18,454 nt of DNA from Cytophagia bacterium (GTDB lineage Bacteria; Bacteroidota; Bacteroidia; Cytophagales; Cyclobacteriaceae). Positions 7,930-14,325 of this stretch are shown piece by piece. Location: assembly GCA_013373005.1 (NCBI GenBank), contig JABXIP010000506.1, forward strand, positions 1-18,454, read 5' to 3'. The position numbers were made by a program, and so were the translations under genes. Numbering within the stretch: position 1 is the first letter of the stretch; every line of letters starts with the position of its first letter. The notes beneath the pieces are model-generated. The model searched no databases, was not told the origin of the DNA, and saw only the letters and a program-made list of their open reading frames with translations.

Positions 7930-8967
7930 TTAATATTTATCTATGATGAAGGCTCTGCCATCAAAGGCACCATTTCCTCTTCTTCTTCCTTGTCTTTCTA
8001 TTACGACATAGATAGTCAAATCTCCAGCAGTCAGACCATCAATTGGCATATCAGTAGCAAATCTGTATCTTTTTTCTCCGGTTAAATCAGACACCTCACC
8101 CCACTGCCAAGATCTTTTTCCTCTAGTATCCATCATTTCCATAGAACCATCAGGAGCATCATTCTCTTCCGGCTTTCTATTAACAATGATAATTGGTCCA
8201 CTCTCTAAATCTTCAACATTCATTGAAAAGCCCATTTCCTTAAGAAGAGACTCTGCCTTTTCCTTATACTCAGAATTGTTAGTAATAAGGTTAGCCAAAC
8301 TTCCTAGTGCAGAATCTTCATCTTCGTTTTTCAAATGAGAGAGAGCCAAATACCATTTAGCTTGTTCTCTAAAGCCCGAAAAGTTATTAATTACAGTATT
8401 AAGGTTTTTAATCGCTTCTTCTGTTTTTCCTAACTCTAATTGGCTGGCTCCTAAGTAGAAATAATTCATTGCATTAGGTTGTGCAGCCACAAGAGACGTT
8501 AACATTTCCTCTGAAGAATAAAAGTCACCGGCATCATAGGCACGGAATGCTTTATCTTCTAAAGAAAGTGTTTCTTCAGCAGCACCCCTCACTTGGCCCA
8601 TTAGGCTAGTATATGGAGAAAAATGCTGATCGAATAATTCTTGGTCTGAAGGTTGGTTTCCGGAGTCACTCAACCCTATGTAACTAATAGCCGCGATTAG
8701 CACGAGGCTAGCAGCAATTGAGATTACTTTCTTCATAACAGTCTGATCTTTGGTTGTTTTTTCTTGTTCAATGGAGTTTTCTAACTCATCGAAAAATCCT
8801 TTAATATCTTCACGAGCGTCTTGTCTAACATATAGACGAATCTCTTTTATTTCCTGGAACTCCTGATTAAATGCAGGATCGTTCAGCAGCCTATTTCTAA
8901 ACGCCCTTTTTTCTTCAGCAGAAAGTCTACCAGACAAATATTCATCGATCAATTCAAAATCACTCAT
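7930..8967 (-). CDS. Membrane anti-sigma-factor-like protein with periplasmic TPRs
   Basis: This 345-residue protein has three parts. Residues 1-77 resemble the cytoplasmic sigma-binding segment of zinc-less anti-sigma factors (LIDEYLSGRLSAEEKRAF followed by LLNDPAFNQEF). One transmembrane helix lies at about 81-99, preceded by MKK, which predicts N-terminus in the cytoplasm. The outer part has about three TPR units (roughly 130-235, including YFYLGASQLELGKTEEAI). A C-terminal segment of about 90 residues (260-345), rich in Arg, Asp and short strands, was not recognised. No HxxxCxxC zinc motif is seen. It begins 4 bp after the sigma factor stop, so the two are co-transcribed. Inferred role: it holds the sigma factor inactive until a periplasmic signal or cleavage event. 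Anti-sigma function is supported by position and N-terminal pattern, not proven. Confidence 0.8.
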   Translation of the reverse strand: MSDFELIDEYLSGRLSAEEKRAFRNRLLNDPAFNQEFQEIKEIRLYVRQDAREDIKGFFDELENSIEQEKTTKDQTVMKKVISIAASLVLIAAISYIGLSDSGNQPSDQELFDQHFSPYTSLMGQVRGAAEETLSLEDKAFRAYDAGDFYSSEEMLTSLVAAQPNAMNYFYLGASQLELGKTEEAIKNLNTVINNFSGFREQAKWYLALSHLKNEDEDSALGSLANLITNNSEYKEKAESLLKEMGFSMNVEDLESGPIIIVNRKPEENDAPDGSMEMMDTRGKRSWQWGEVSDLTGEKRYRFATDMPIDGLTAGDLTIYVVIERQGRRRGNGAFDGRAFIIDKY

Positions 8968-8971
8968 CGTT

Positions 8972-9511
8972 TTATTCTAAAAGTCTTTTAATTCTTTGAA
9001 TACACTTGTACTTCAAGTTTTTTACCGTGTTTCCGTTTTTATATCCTAAAATTTCCGCGATTTCATCGTTGGAAAGGTTGTTGAAATAAAAAAGTCTCAA
9101 AATATCAGCACACGGGTTTTGGAGGGTTTCAATTACGCTTTTTACCTTTTTTATTCTGGCTTCCGAATCTTGCTTGCCGTCATCTAAATCTTCAAGAAGC
9201 AGATGATCTTCGTATTCTTCATTAAAAGAGAGTTTAGAATCTCTTCTAGAATCAGAAAGCAGTTTGTTTTTGCCAATGGAATATAAATAGGTTTTTATCC
9301 CAGCGTCATTCATTTCCTCAATAACATCTTCCAGAACGTTTTCATAGAAGGATAGAATAGCATACTGAAAAATGTCTACTGCCTGCTCATGACTGCATTT
9401 GTGTGAGTAAGTAATCCACTTGATGAAACTCGGTCTAAACTTCCGATATATTTCTTCTAATGCTCCCTTATCACCAGCCCGAAGCCGCAAGATCAACGAG
9501 TTTTCACTCAT
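8972..9511 (-). CDS. ECF-type RNA polymerase sigma factor
   Basis: This 179-residue protein has the minimal ECF layout. Sigma region 2 lies at about residues 10-85, with QAVDIFQYAILSFYENV as the core-binding helix (a variant of the usual D-[IV]-x-Q-[DE]), then TYLYSIGKNKLLSDSRR. An acidic linker (about 95-120) follows. Region 4 lies at about 125-178, with a helix-turn-helix in LSNDEIAEILGYKNGNTVKNLKYKC for the -35 element. A KNGN insertion-like turn replaces the more usual S-x-G-T. It is the first gene of a two-gene operon with its presumed anti-sigma factor. A two-block element upstream (9553-9524) is repeated in front of the divergent response regulator, suggesting autoregulation. Start ATG 9511. 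Confidence 0.93.
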   Translation of the reverse strand: MSENSLILRLRAGDKGALEEIYRKFRPSFIKWITYSHKCSHEQAVDIFQYAILSFYENVLEDVIEEMNDAGIKTYLYSIGKNKLLSDSRRDSKLSFNEEYEDHLLLEDLDDGKQDSEARIKKVKSVIETLQNPCADILRLFYFNNLSNDEIAEILGYKNGNTVKNLKYKCIQRIKRLLE

Positions 9512-9523
9512 GCTCTCTTTTCT

Positions 9524-9553
9524 TTAGTGATTTTAAAGTTGAAATGTCACCCA
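9524..9553 (-). promoter_or_regulatory. Two-block promoter-like element upstream of the sigma factor gene
   Basis: Reading the minus strand, TGGGTGACA (9553-9545), 13 other bases, then ATCACTAA (9531-9524). The same two blocks with exactly the same spacing occur in front of the divergent gene (9680-9709). The near block ends 12 bp before the sigma ATG at 9511. The layout fits -35 and -10 blocks of an ECF promoter, implying that the sigma factor drives its own operon; a repressor or response-regulator site is the alternative. Confidence 0.6.
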
Positions 9554-9679
9554 AAGGAGGGAGAAATTTTTCCAAATTTTTTTTCCGCATTGAATTTTAT
9601 CGAAAATTTCCACTTATCTGAATATCGAATCTAGGTAAGATTACATGAATAAAAAAAGATTAAAATAATTTGTTTCAAA

Positions 9680-9709
9680 TGGGTGACAATTGATGTCCCA
9701 GATCACTAA
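9680..9709 (+). promoter_or_regulatory. Two-block promoter-like element upstream of the response regulator
   Basis: TGGGTGACA (9680-9688), 13 bases, ATCACTAA (9702-9709): 17 bases identical to the element in front of the sigma gene, same spacing, facing the other way. The 13-base spacers differ, so this is not a simple duplication. If this is a promoter, transcription starts near 9716, which excludes translation from 9690 or 9693 and points to ATG 9729 or 9735. Confidence 0.6.
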
Positions 9710-9728
9710 TTCTTACAAGGGTGATGTT

Positions 9729-10232
9729 ATGGGAATGCGATCTTATTATTTGATTGACAACAAAATTCAGTCTCTAGAAGAGCCGGAAGAAAGTCAAAAA
9801 AATTTAAAGAAATCTAAATCTGCCTCTATTCTGGCTGACCAGAATGTTTTAGTGGTAGACGATAGCCCTATTAACCTTATTGTTGCTGAAAAGACCCTCT
9901 CTAAATTCGGAGCTACATGCTACAGAGCATTATCTGCTAAAGAAGGTCTCAAAGTTTTCAATCAGGAGAAAATTGATTTGGTGTTGATGGACCTTCACAT
10001 GCCAGTGATTGATGGTTTTAAAGGCACCGATTTAATTAGAGAAACTGAAAAATTCCAAAACGACCCTATTCCAATTATGGCATACACTACTTTCTCTTAT
10101 GATGAAGTAATGGATGGCATTCGCAATCACAAGCTCGATGGCTATATTGGTAAGCCTTTCACACAGGCTCAAGTGATTGGTTCTATCTTTGAAGTGCTAA
10201 GCTTAAAGCAACAGAAAATCAAGCAAGCTTAA
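9729..10232 (+). CDS. Single-domain response regulator (receiver only)
   Basis: From ATG 9729 the protein has 167 residues: a charged, Lys/Ser/Glu-rich N-terminal extension of about 37 residues, then one receiver domain. The phosphorylation residues are all present: acidic pair Asp44-Asp45 (VVDDSP), phospho-acceptor Asp88 (VLMDLHMP), Thr120 (MAYTTF) and Lys142 (IGKPF). The receiver resembles those at the end of hybrid histidine kinases. There is no DNA-binding or enzymatic output domain, so it probably acts by protein contact or as a phosphate sink. No histidine kinase lies in the window. The frame stays open to a TTG at 9690 and an ATG at 9693, but these fall inside the shared promoter-like element, so 9729 is preferred (9735 is also possible). 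It is divergent from the ECF sigma gene and may belong to its regulon. Confidence 0.88.
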   Translation: MGMRSYYLIDNKIQSLEEPEESQKNLKKSKSASILADQNVLVVDDSPINLIVAEKTLSKFGATCYRALSAKEGLKVFNQEKIDLVLMDLHMPVIDGFKGTDLIRETEKFQNDPIPIMAYTTFSYDEVMDGIRNHKLDGYIGKPFTQAQVIGSIFEVLSLKQQKIKQA

Positions 10233-10260
10233 TCTTATCCAATAACTTACTTTCTATCAA

Positions 10261-10291
10261 TTGTTAATTCAATACCCATAAGCTATTTTTG
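10261..10291 (+). promoter_or_regulatory. Bacteroidetes housekeeping promoter for glyA
   Basis: TTG at 10261-10263 and TATTTTTG at 10284-10291, a full match to the Bacteroidetes -7 consensus TAnnTTTG, are 20 bp apart. The glyA ATG is at 10308, giving a short leader of about ten bases, as is common in this phylum. Confidence 0.6.
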
Positions 10292-10307
10292 GCACAAAAA
10301 ATAAGTA

Positions 10308-11582
10308 ATGGCCAAAGACAGTATCATCTTTGATTTAATCGATCAGGAAAAGGACAGGCAATCAAAGGGCATAGAGCTAATCGCTTCTGAGAACTTTGTA
10401 TCCAATGAAGTTATGCAGGCAATGGGCTCAGTGCTCACCAATAAATATGCCGAAGGCCTACCAGGCAAGAGGTATTATGGAGGATGCGAAGTCGTTGACG
10501 AAATTGAAAACATTGCCATTGATAGGATCAAAGAGTTGTTTGGTGCTGTATGGGCCAATGTTCAACCTCACTCTGGTGCTCAAGCCAATGCCGCTGTAAT
10601 GTTGGCTTGCTTAAATCCGGGAGATAAGATTCTTGGTTTCGACCTTTCACATGGAGGCCACCTGACTCACGGTTCACCAGTAAATTTTTCAGGTAAGCTT
10701 TATCAGCCATTCTTTTACGGAGTTGAAAAGGAAACTGGCCTTATTGATTGGAATAAGGTTGAAGATACTGCAAAGAAGGAAAAACCTCAAATGATTATTT
10801 GTGGTGCTTCAGCTTACAGCAGAGACTGGGACTATGCTAAACTCAGATCAATTGCTGATTCTGTGGGGGCCATACTCCTAGCAGATATATCTCATCCCTC
10901 TGGACTTATTGCCCGTGGTCTTTTGAATGACCCGTTGCAGCATTGCCATATTGTTACAACAACAACCCATAAAACGCTTCGTGGCCCACGTGGAGGTTTG
11001 ATTATGATGGGAGAAGACTTCGAAAATCCTTGGGGTCAGAAAACACTTAAAGGACAGGTGAAAATGATGTCTCAATTGCTTGATGGCGGAGTATTCCCTG
11101 GTACACAGGGTGGGCCATTGGAGCATGTTATCGCTTCTAAAGCGGTTGCTTTTGGAGAGGCTTTGAGCGATGATTACATGTCATATATTATTCAGGTGAA
11201 GAAAAATGCTGCTGTTATGGCTTCAGAATTTGTGAAGAGGGGTTATGACATTATTTCTGGTGGAACGGATAATCACTTAATGTTGATAGACCTAAGATCT
11301 AAAGGACTAAGTGGTAAAACAGCAGAATTTGCTTTGGGCGAAGCAGACATAACCATCAACAAAAACATGGTTCCTTTCGATGATAAATCACCGTTTGTGA
11401 CTTCAGGAATGAGAGTTGGAACTGCAGCTATAACTACTCGCGGTTTAGTTGAAAGTGATATGGAGCGAATTGTAGAGTTGATTGACAAAGTAATTTTAAG
11501 TCCTGAAGATCAAAAGACTCTTGCTTCTGTTAAAGGCGAGGTTAACGAATGGATGAATTCATATCCTTTATTTAAAGCATAA
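10308..11582 (+). CDS. glyA: Serine hydroxymethyltransferase
   Basis: This cytoplasmic PLP enzyme of 424 residues, the usual bacterial length, interconverts serine and glycine with tetrahydrofolate, supplying one-carbon units. Signatures: IELIASENFVSNEVMQAMGS near the N-terminus, KYAEGLPGKRYYGG, DLSHGGHLTHGS, and the PLP-binding TTTTHKTLRGPRGG with the Schiff-base lysine at 222. The C-terminal DNHLMLIDLRSKGLSG and TSGMRVGTAAITTRG are also intact. It is the first gene of a tight cluster: its TAA ends one base before the TTG of tatC, and tatC overlaps rpiB. It has its own promoter at 10261-10291. Confidence 0.98.
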   Translation: MAKDSIIFDLIDQEKDRQSKGIELIASENFVSNEVMQAMGSVLTNKYAEGLPGKRYYGGCEVVDEIENIAIDRIKELFGAVWANVQPHSGAQANAAVMLACLNPGDKILGFDLSHGGHLTHGSPVNFSGKLYQPFFYGVEKETGLIDWNKVEDTAKKEKPQMIICGASAYSRDWDYAKLRSIADSVGAILLADISHPSGLIARGLLNDPLQHCHIVTTTTHKTLRGPRGGLIMMGEDFENPWGQKTLKGQVKMMSQLLDGGVFPGTQGGPLEHVIASKAVAFGEALSDDYMSYIIQVKKNAAVMASEFVKRGYDIISGGTDNHLMLIDLRSKGLSGKTAEFALGEADITINKNMVPFDDKSPFVTSGMRVGTAAITTRGLVESDMERIVELIDKVILSPEDQKTLASVKGEVNEWMNSYPLFKA

Positions 11583-12416
11583 TTGGCACTAGATCAACTC
11601 CGTGATGACGATGAGAAGGAAATGGGTTTCCTGGATCATCTTGAAGAGCTCAGGTGGCACCTGGTAAGGTCTGTCGTTTCTATTGTCGTATTCACTGTTT
11701 TGGCCTTTCTGGCAAAAGACTTCTTTTGGGATGTGCTGGTTATGGGTCCAACTACCTCAGATTTCTGGACTTACAGGAAACTCTGTGAAATTGGAGATTT
11801 AATTGGTTCTAAGGCTCTTTGTATAGAAGACATGCGCATTGAAGTTCAAAACAGAACGCTGCAAGGTCAATTCCTAATGCATATTAAGTCTTCTTTTGTG
11901 GCGGGGTTAGTTTTAGCCTTTCCTTACACTTTCTGGGAAATTTGGAGGTTCGTAAAACCTGGGCTAAGAAATAATGAGAAAAAAGCTTCTAGAGGAGTGG
12001 TTGCGGTTGTAACACTCCTTTTTCTAATGGGAGTATTTTTTGGTTATTTCATTGTAACCCCTTTGAGTATAAACTTCCTTTTTAATTATCAGCTCAGCGA
12101 GCAAATTCAGAATATTCCGGACATCTCCAATATTTTGAGCACTGTGGCAACTCTGGCTTTAGCTTGTGGTTTGATGTTCCAACTGCCTGTGGCTTCTTAC
12201 ATGCTATCAAAGGCAGGGATAATCACTCCCGAATTAATGAAGCGTTTTCGCAGACATGCTATTGTGGTAATTTTAATAGTGTCTGCAGTAATTACTCCTC
12301 CTGATGTTTTTAGCCAGATTCTAATTGCATTGCCATTAACCGGGTTATATGAGATAAGTATCATCATTTCAAGAAGGGTAAATAAGAAGAGAGACCAAGA
12401 ACTTTACGAATCATGA
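11583..12416 (+). CDS. tatC: Twin-arginine translocase subunit TatC
   Basis: This 277-residue polytopic inner-membrane protein is the receptor of the Tat pathway, which binds RR signal peptides and exports folded proteins. The N-terminal family motif MGFLDHLEELRWHLVRS starts at residue 14 and holds the conserved Glu of the signal-peptide site. About six membrane helices follow, with a long first periplasmic segment (about 55-95) and the C-terminal block RHAIVVILIVSAVITPPDVFSQ. The fourth-helix motif reads FQLP rather than FExP as in E. coli. The start TTG at 11583 lies directly after the glyA stop; ATG at 11622 is a possible alternative but would remove the upstream residues. Its stop overlaps the rpiB start (ATGA, 12413-12416), suggesting translational coupling. 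No tatA gene is in the window. Confidence 0.95.
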   Translation: MALDQLRDDDEKEMGFLDHLEELRWHLVRSVVSIVVFTVLAFLAKDFFWDVLVMGPTTSDFWTYRKLCEIGDLIGSKALCIEDMRIEVQNRTLQGQFLMHIKSSFVAGLVLAFPYTFWEIWRFVKPGLRNNEKKASRGVVAVVTLLFLMGVFFGYFIVTPLSINFLFNYQLSEQIQNIPDISNILSTVATLALACGLMFQLPVASYMLSKAGIITPELMKRFRRHAIVVILIVSAVITPPDVFSQILIALPLTGLYEISIIISRRVNKKRDQELYES

Positions 12417-12847
12417 GAAAAATAGGAATTGGAGGAGACCATGCTGGCTTCGAATACAAGCAAAGGATAAAGCAGATACTTATCGATAAAGGATTTGAGG
12501 TTACGGATTTTGGTCCGGACTCAGACGCTTCTGCCGATTACCCAGATTATGTACACCCTCTTGCTTCGGCTGTTGAGAGTGGTGAACTAGAGTTGGGCAT
12601 TGCTATTTGCGGAAGTGGAAACGGGGTATGTATTACCGTAAACAAGCACCAAGGCATTAGAGGAGCTCTGGCATGGAATACCGAATTGGCTGCACTAGCT
12701 CGCCAGCATAATGATGCTAATATTATTTGCATCCCTGCAAGATTCATTGATTTTGAGTTGGCTACAGAAATTGTTGATACCTTCTTGCATACTGACTTTG
12801 AAGGCGGCAGACACCAGAGAAGAGTAAGTAAAATAGCCTGTCAGTAG
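12413..12847 (+). CDS. rpiB: Ribose-5-phosphate isomerase B
   Basis: This 144-residue cytoplasmic enzyme interconverts ribose 5-phosphate and ribulose 5-phosphate (LacA/RpiB family). Visible residues: GGDHAGFEYK (Asp9, His10), ICGSGNG with Cys66 in the position of the E. coli catalytic cysteine, NKHQGIRGAL, and His99 in ARQHNDANII for phosphate or ring-opening contacts. Having Cys66 places it in the E. coli-like, cysteine-using subtype. The ATG overlaps the tatC stop by four bases. Its last seven bases overlap the end of the convergent membrane-protein gene, with no terminator between them. Confidence 0.97.
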   Translation: MRKIGIGGDHAGFEYKQRIKQILIDKGFEVTDFGPDSDASADYPDYVHPLASAVESGELELGIAICGSGNGVCITVNKHQGIRGALAWNTELAALARQHNDANIICIPARFIDFELATEIVDTFLHTDFEGGRHQRRVSKIACQ

Positions 12848-13869
12848 AGCGGGCTTAAATACAAAACAGCCAGCATAAGAATCAGTAGCCCACTGAATGT
12901 TAGCTCTGCCAACCATTTTCTCCTTACTCCAAGAAGGTGTTCAGTTGTGAAATAACTTAAAGCTAAAATCAAAACGTTGGCGCTACTGGCAGATTGATTG
13001 GATTGGAAAGCAAGCGTTAAAATTCCGAAGAAGCCTATCCAGGTAAAGACCCTCTTAACGGTAATCTGAATATTGGTCATTCCCATTCCAGCCAAATTGC
13101 CGACACTAGATTTTAGACTGATAAGAATTGGAATAGATAGGCCTATAACCAGGTTGGTAAGCCAATCCTTTTCGAACCTGAACCTCAAAAAACCTTCCGC
13201 ATATCCTTTCCAAAATTCACCCCCCTGTTCTGAAAACACAAATGGTAGCCAGGCAATGATTAATATCATCAAGAAGCCCCATAGCAGAAGTAAGTACCTT
13301 CGGCCTACTGTACCTGAGTAGAAGAGAAATAGAAGAAGAATCAGTATTAAATACCAGGCAAAAGGGGCATGAATTAAACTTGCAATTGCAAGGGTGCAAC
13401 CCAGACTAAGAACCTTTTCATCGCTATTCCTGAACCTCAGGTGTTGTTGTAAAAAAGCTATACTTATGAGTAGGCCGGTTGTACCTATGAGTTCTGAGGA
13501 GACGAAATAATTGTCTAAATCAAAACCAAGAAGAACAATGTACAGAGCTGCTGGTATATAGGTGTTTTCTTCAAAAGCTGAATTTCTTATCAGAATGGCA
13601 TTCAGCAATGTGGCATTCCAAAGAATAAAAATGGAAGCAAAAAGAGCATTGAGATAACTGTTACTCAGAATAAATGAGAGCCCTGAAGAAAGGAGCTGAT
13701 AAACTGGTCCTGCACTTTCGTTGAATAGACTTTCTAAACCCAGAATTTGGACTTCGGAGAAACCTACTTCAGGTTGAATGATAAGAAATACGAGTAGGCG
13801 CGTAATCAGTATGATAAGCACGAGCCCGAACACTCTAAAGGGGTCATTCTGTCTGAAATAGCTGAGCAA
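12841..13869 (-). CDS. Polytopic membrane protein of unknown function (possibly DUF6427)
   Basis: This 342-residue, highly hydrophobic protein has roughly ten membrane segments, for example about 12-32, 78-98, 158-182, 193-212, 268-286 and 320-340. It has short polar loops and no recognisable catalytic motif. Length, single-copy placement near rbfA and the start MLSYFRQNDPFR recall the Bacteroidetes membrane family DUF6427, but I am not sure of that name. The start must be TTG at 13869: a stop lies two codons upstream in frame and no early ATG or GTG follows. It is divergent from rbfA across 78 bp and overlaps the convergent rpiB by 7 bp. Confidence 0.75.
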   Translation of the reverse strand: MLSYFRQNDPFRVFGLVLIILITRLLVFLIIQPEVGFSEVQILGLESLFNESAGPVYQLLSSGLSFILSNSYLNALFASIFILWNATLLNAILIRNSAFEENTYIPAALYIVLLGFDLDNYFVSSELIGTTGLLISIAFLQQHLRFRNSDEKVLSLGCTLAIASLIHAPFAWYLILILLLFLFYSGTVGRRYLLLLWGFLMILIIAWLPFVFSEQGGEFWKGYAEGFLRFRFEKDWLTNLVIGLSIPILISLKSSVGNLAGMGMTNIQITVKRVFTWIGFFGILTLAFQSNQSASSANVLILALSYFTTEHLLGVRRKWLAELTFSGLLILMLAVLYLSPLY

Positions 13870-13947
13870 CGATTATGAAATTAGTATGGAGCTAAGGTAT
13901 AAAATGCAAAGGAAGGAAAATCAATCAATAAATCAGATATTTGCACA

Positions 13948-14325
13948 ATGGCTACGAAAAGACAGCAAAAGTTTTCAAAACTCATCAAAGAAGAGATCAG
14001 TAAAATCTTCCATCTTCAATTCTCGGGTGACTTTATTGGTAAACTGGTTACCATCACCGATGTAGAGATGAGCCCCGATTTAGGCTTCGCCAAGATATTT
14101 GTTAGTGTGTTTCCAGTCCTCCATTCCGATGACGTGGTGGAACATATTGAGAAGAATAAATCAAAAGTCAGAGGGGCTTTGGGGCGTATTATTGGAAAAG
14201 AAGTGAGAGTGATTCCCGAATTGGCTTTCTTTTTAGATAGTACTGCCGAACAGGCCTCTAGAATAGATAGCCTAATTGATTCGTTAGATATTCCGGACCC
14301 AGACCCAACTGACGAAGAAGATTGA
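13948..14325 (+). CDS. rbfA: 30S ribosome-binding factor A
   Basis: This 125-residue small KH-type RNA-binding protein helps mature the 5' end of 16S rRNA and assists 30S assembly, notably in the cold. Family marks are QQKFSKLIKEEISKIFHLQF at the N-terminus, VTITDVEMSPDLGFAKIFVSVFP in the central strands, and VRGALGRIIGKEVRVIPELAFFLD with the Ala-containing helix kink. The acidic tail (DPDPTDEED) is typical. GATATTTG (13936-13943), four bases before the start, resembles the -7 element but has no clear -33 partner. The gene overlaps the permease gene by four bases (14322-14325). Confidence 0.96.
   Translation: MATKRQQKFSKLIKEEISKIFHLQFSGDFIGKLVTITDVEMSPDLGFAKIFVSVFPVLHSDDVVEHIEKNKSKVRGALGRIIGKEVRVIPELAFFLDSTAEQASRIDSLIDSLDIPDPDPTDEED

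Noticed and set aside
4799..9511. Type III-E CRISPR (Craspase) locus
   Set aside because: The TPR-CHAT plus sigma content recalls it, but there is no repeat array, no Cas7-11-like effector and no Csx30-like gene in the window.
10878..11126. Minus-strand open frame opposite glyA
   Set aside because: It is antisense to the PLP-lysine region of a clearly conserved gene and has no recognisable features.
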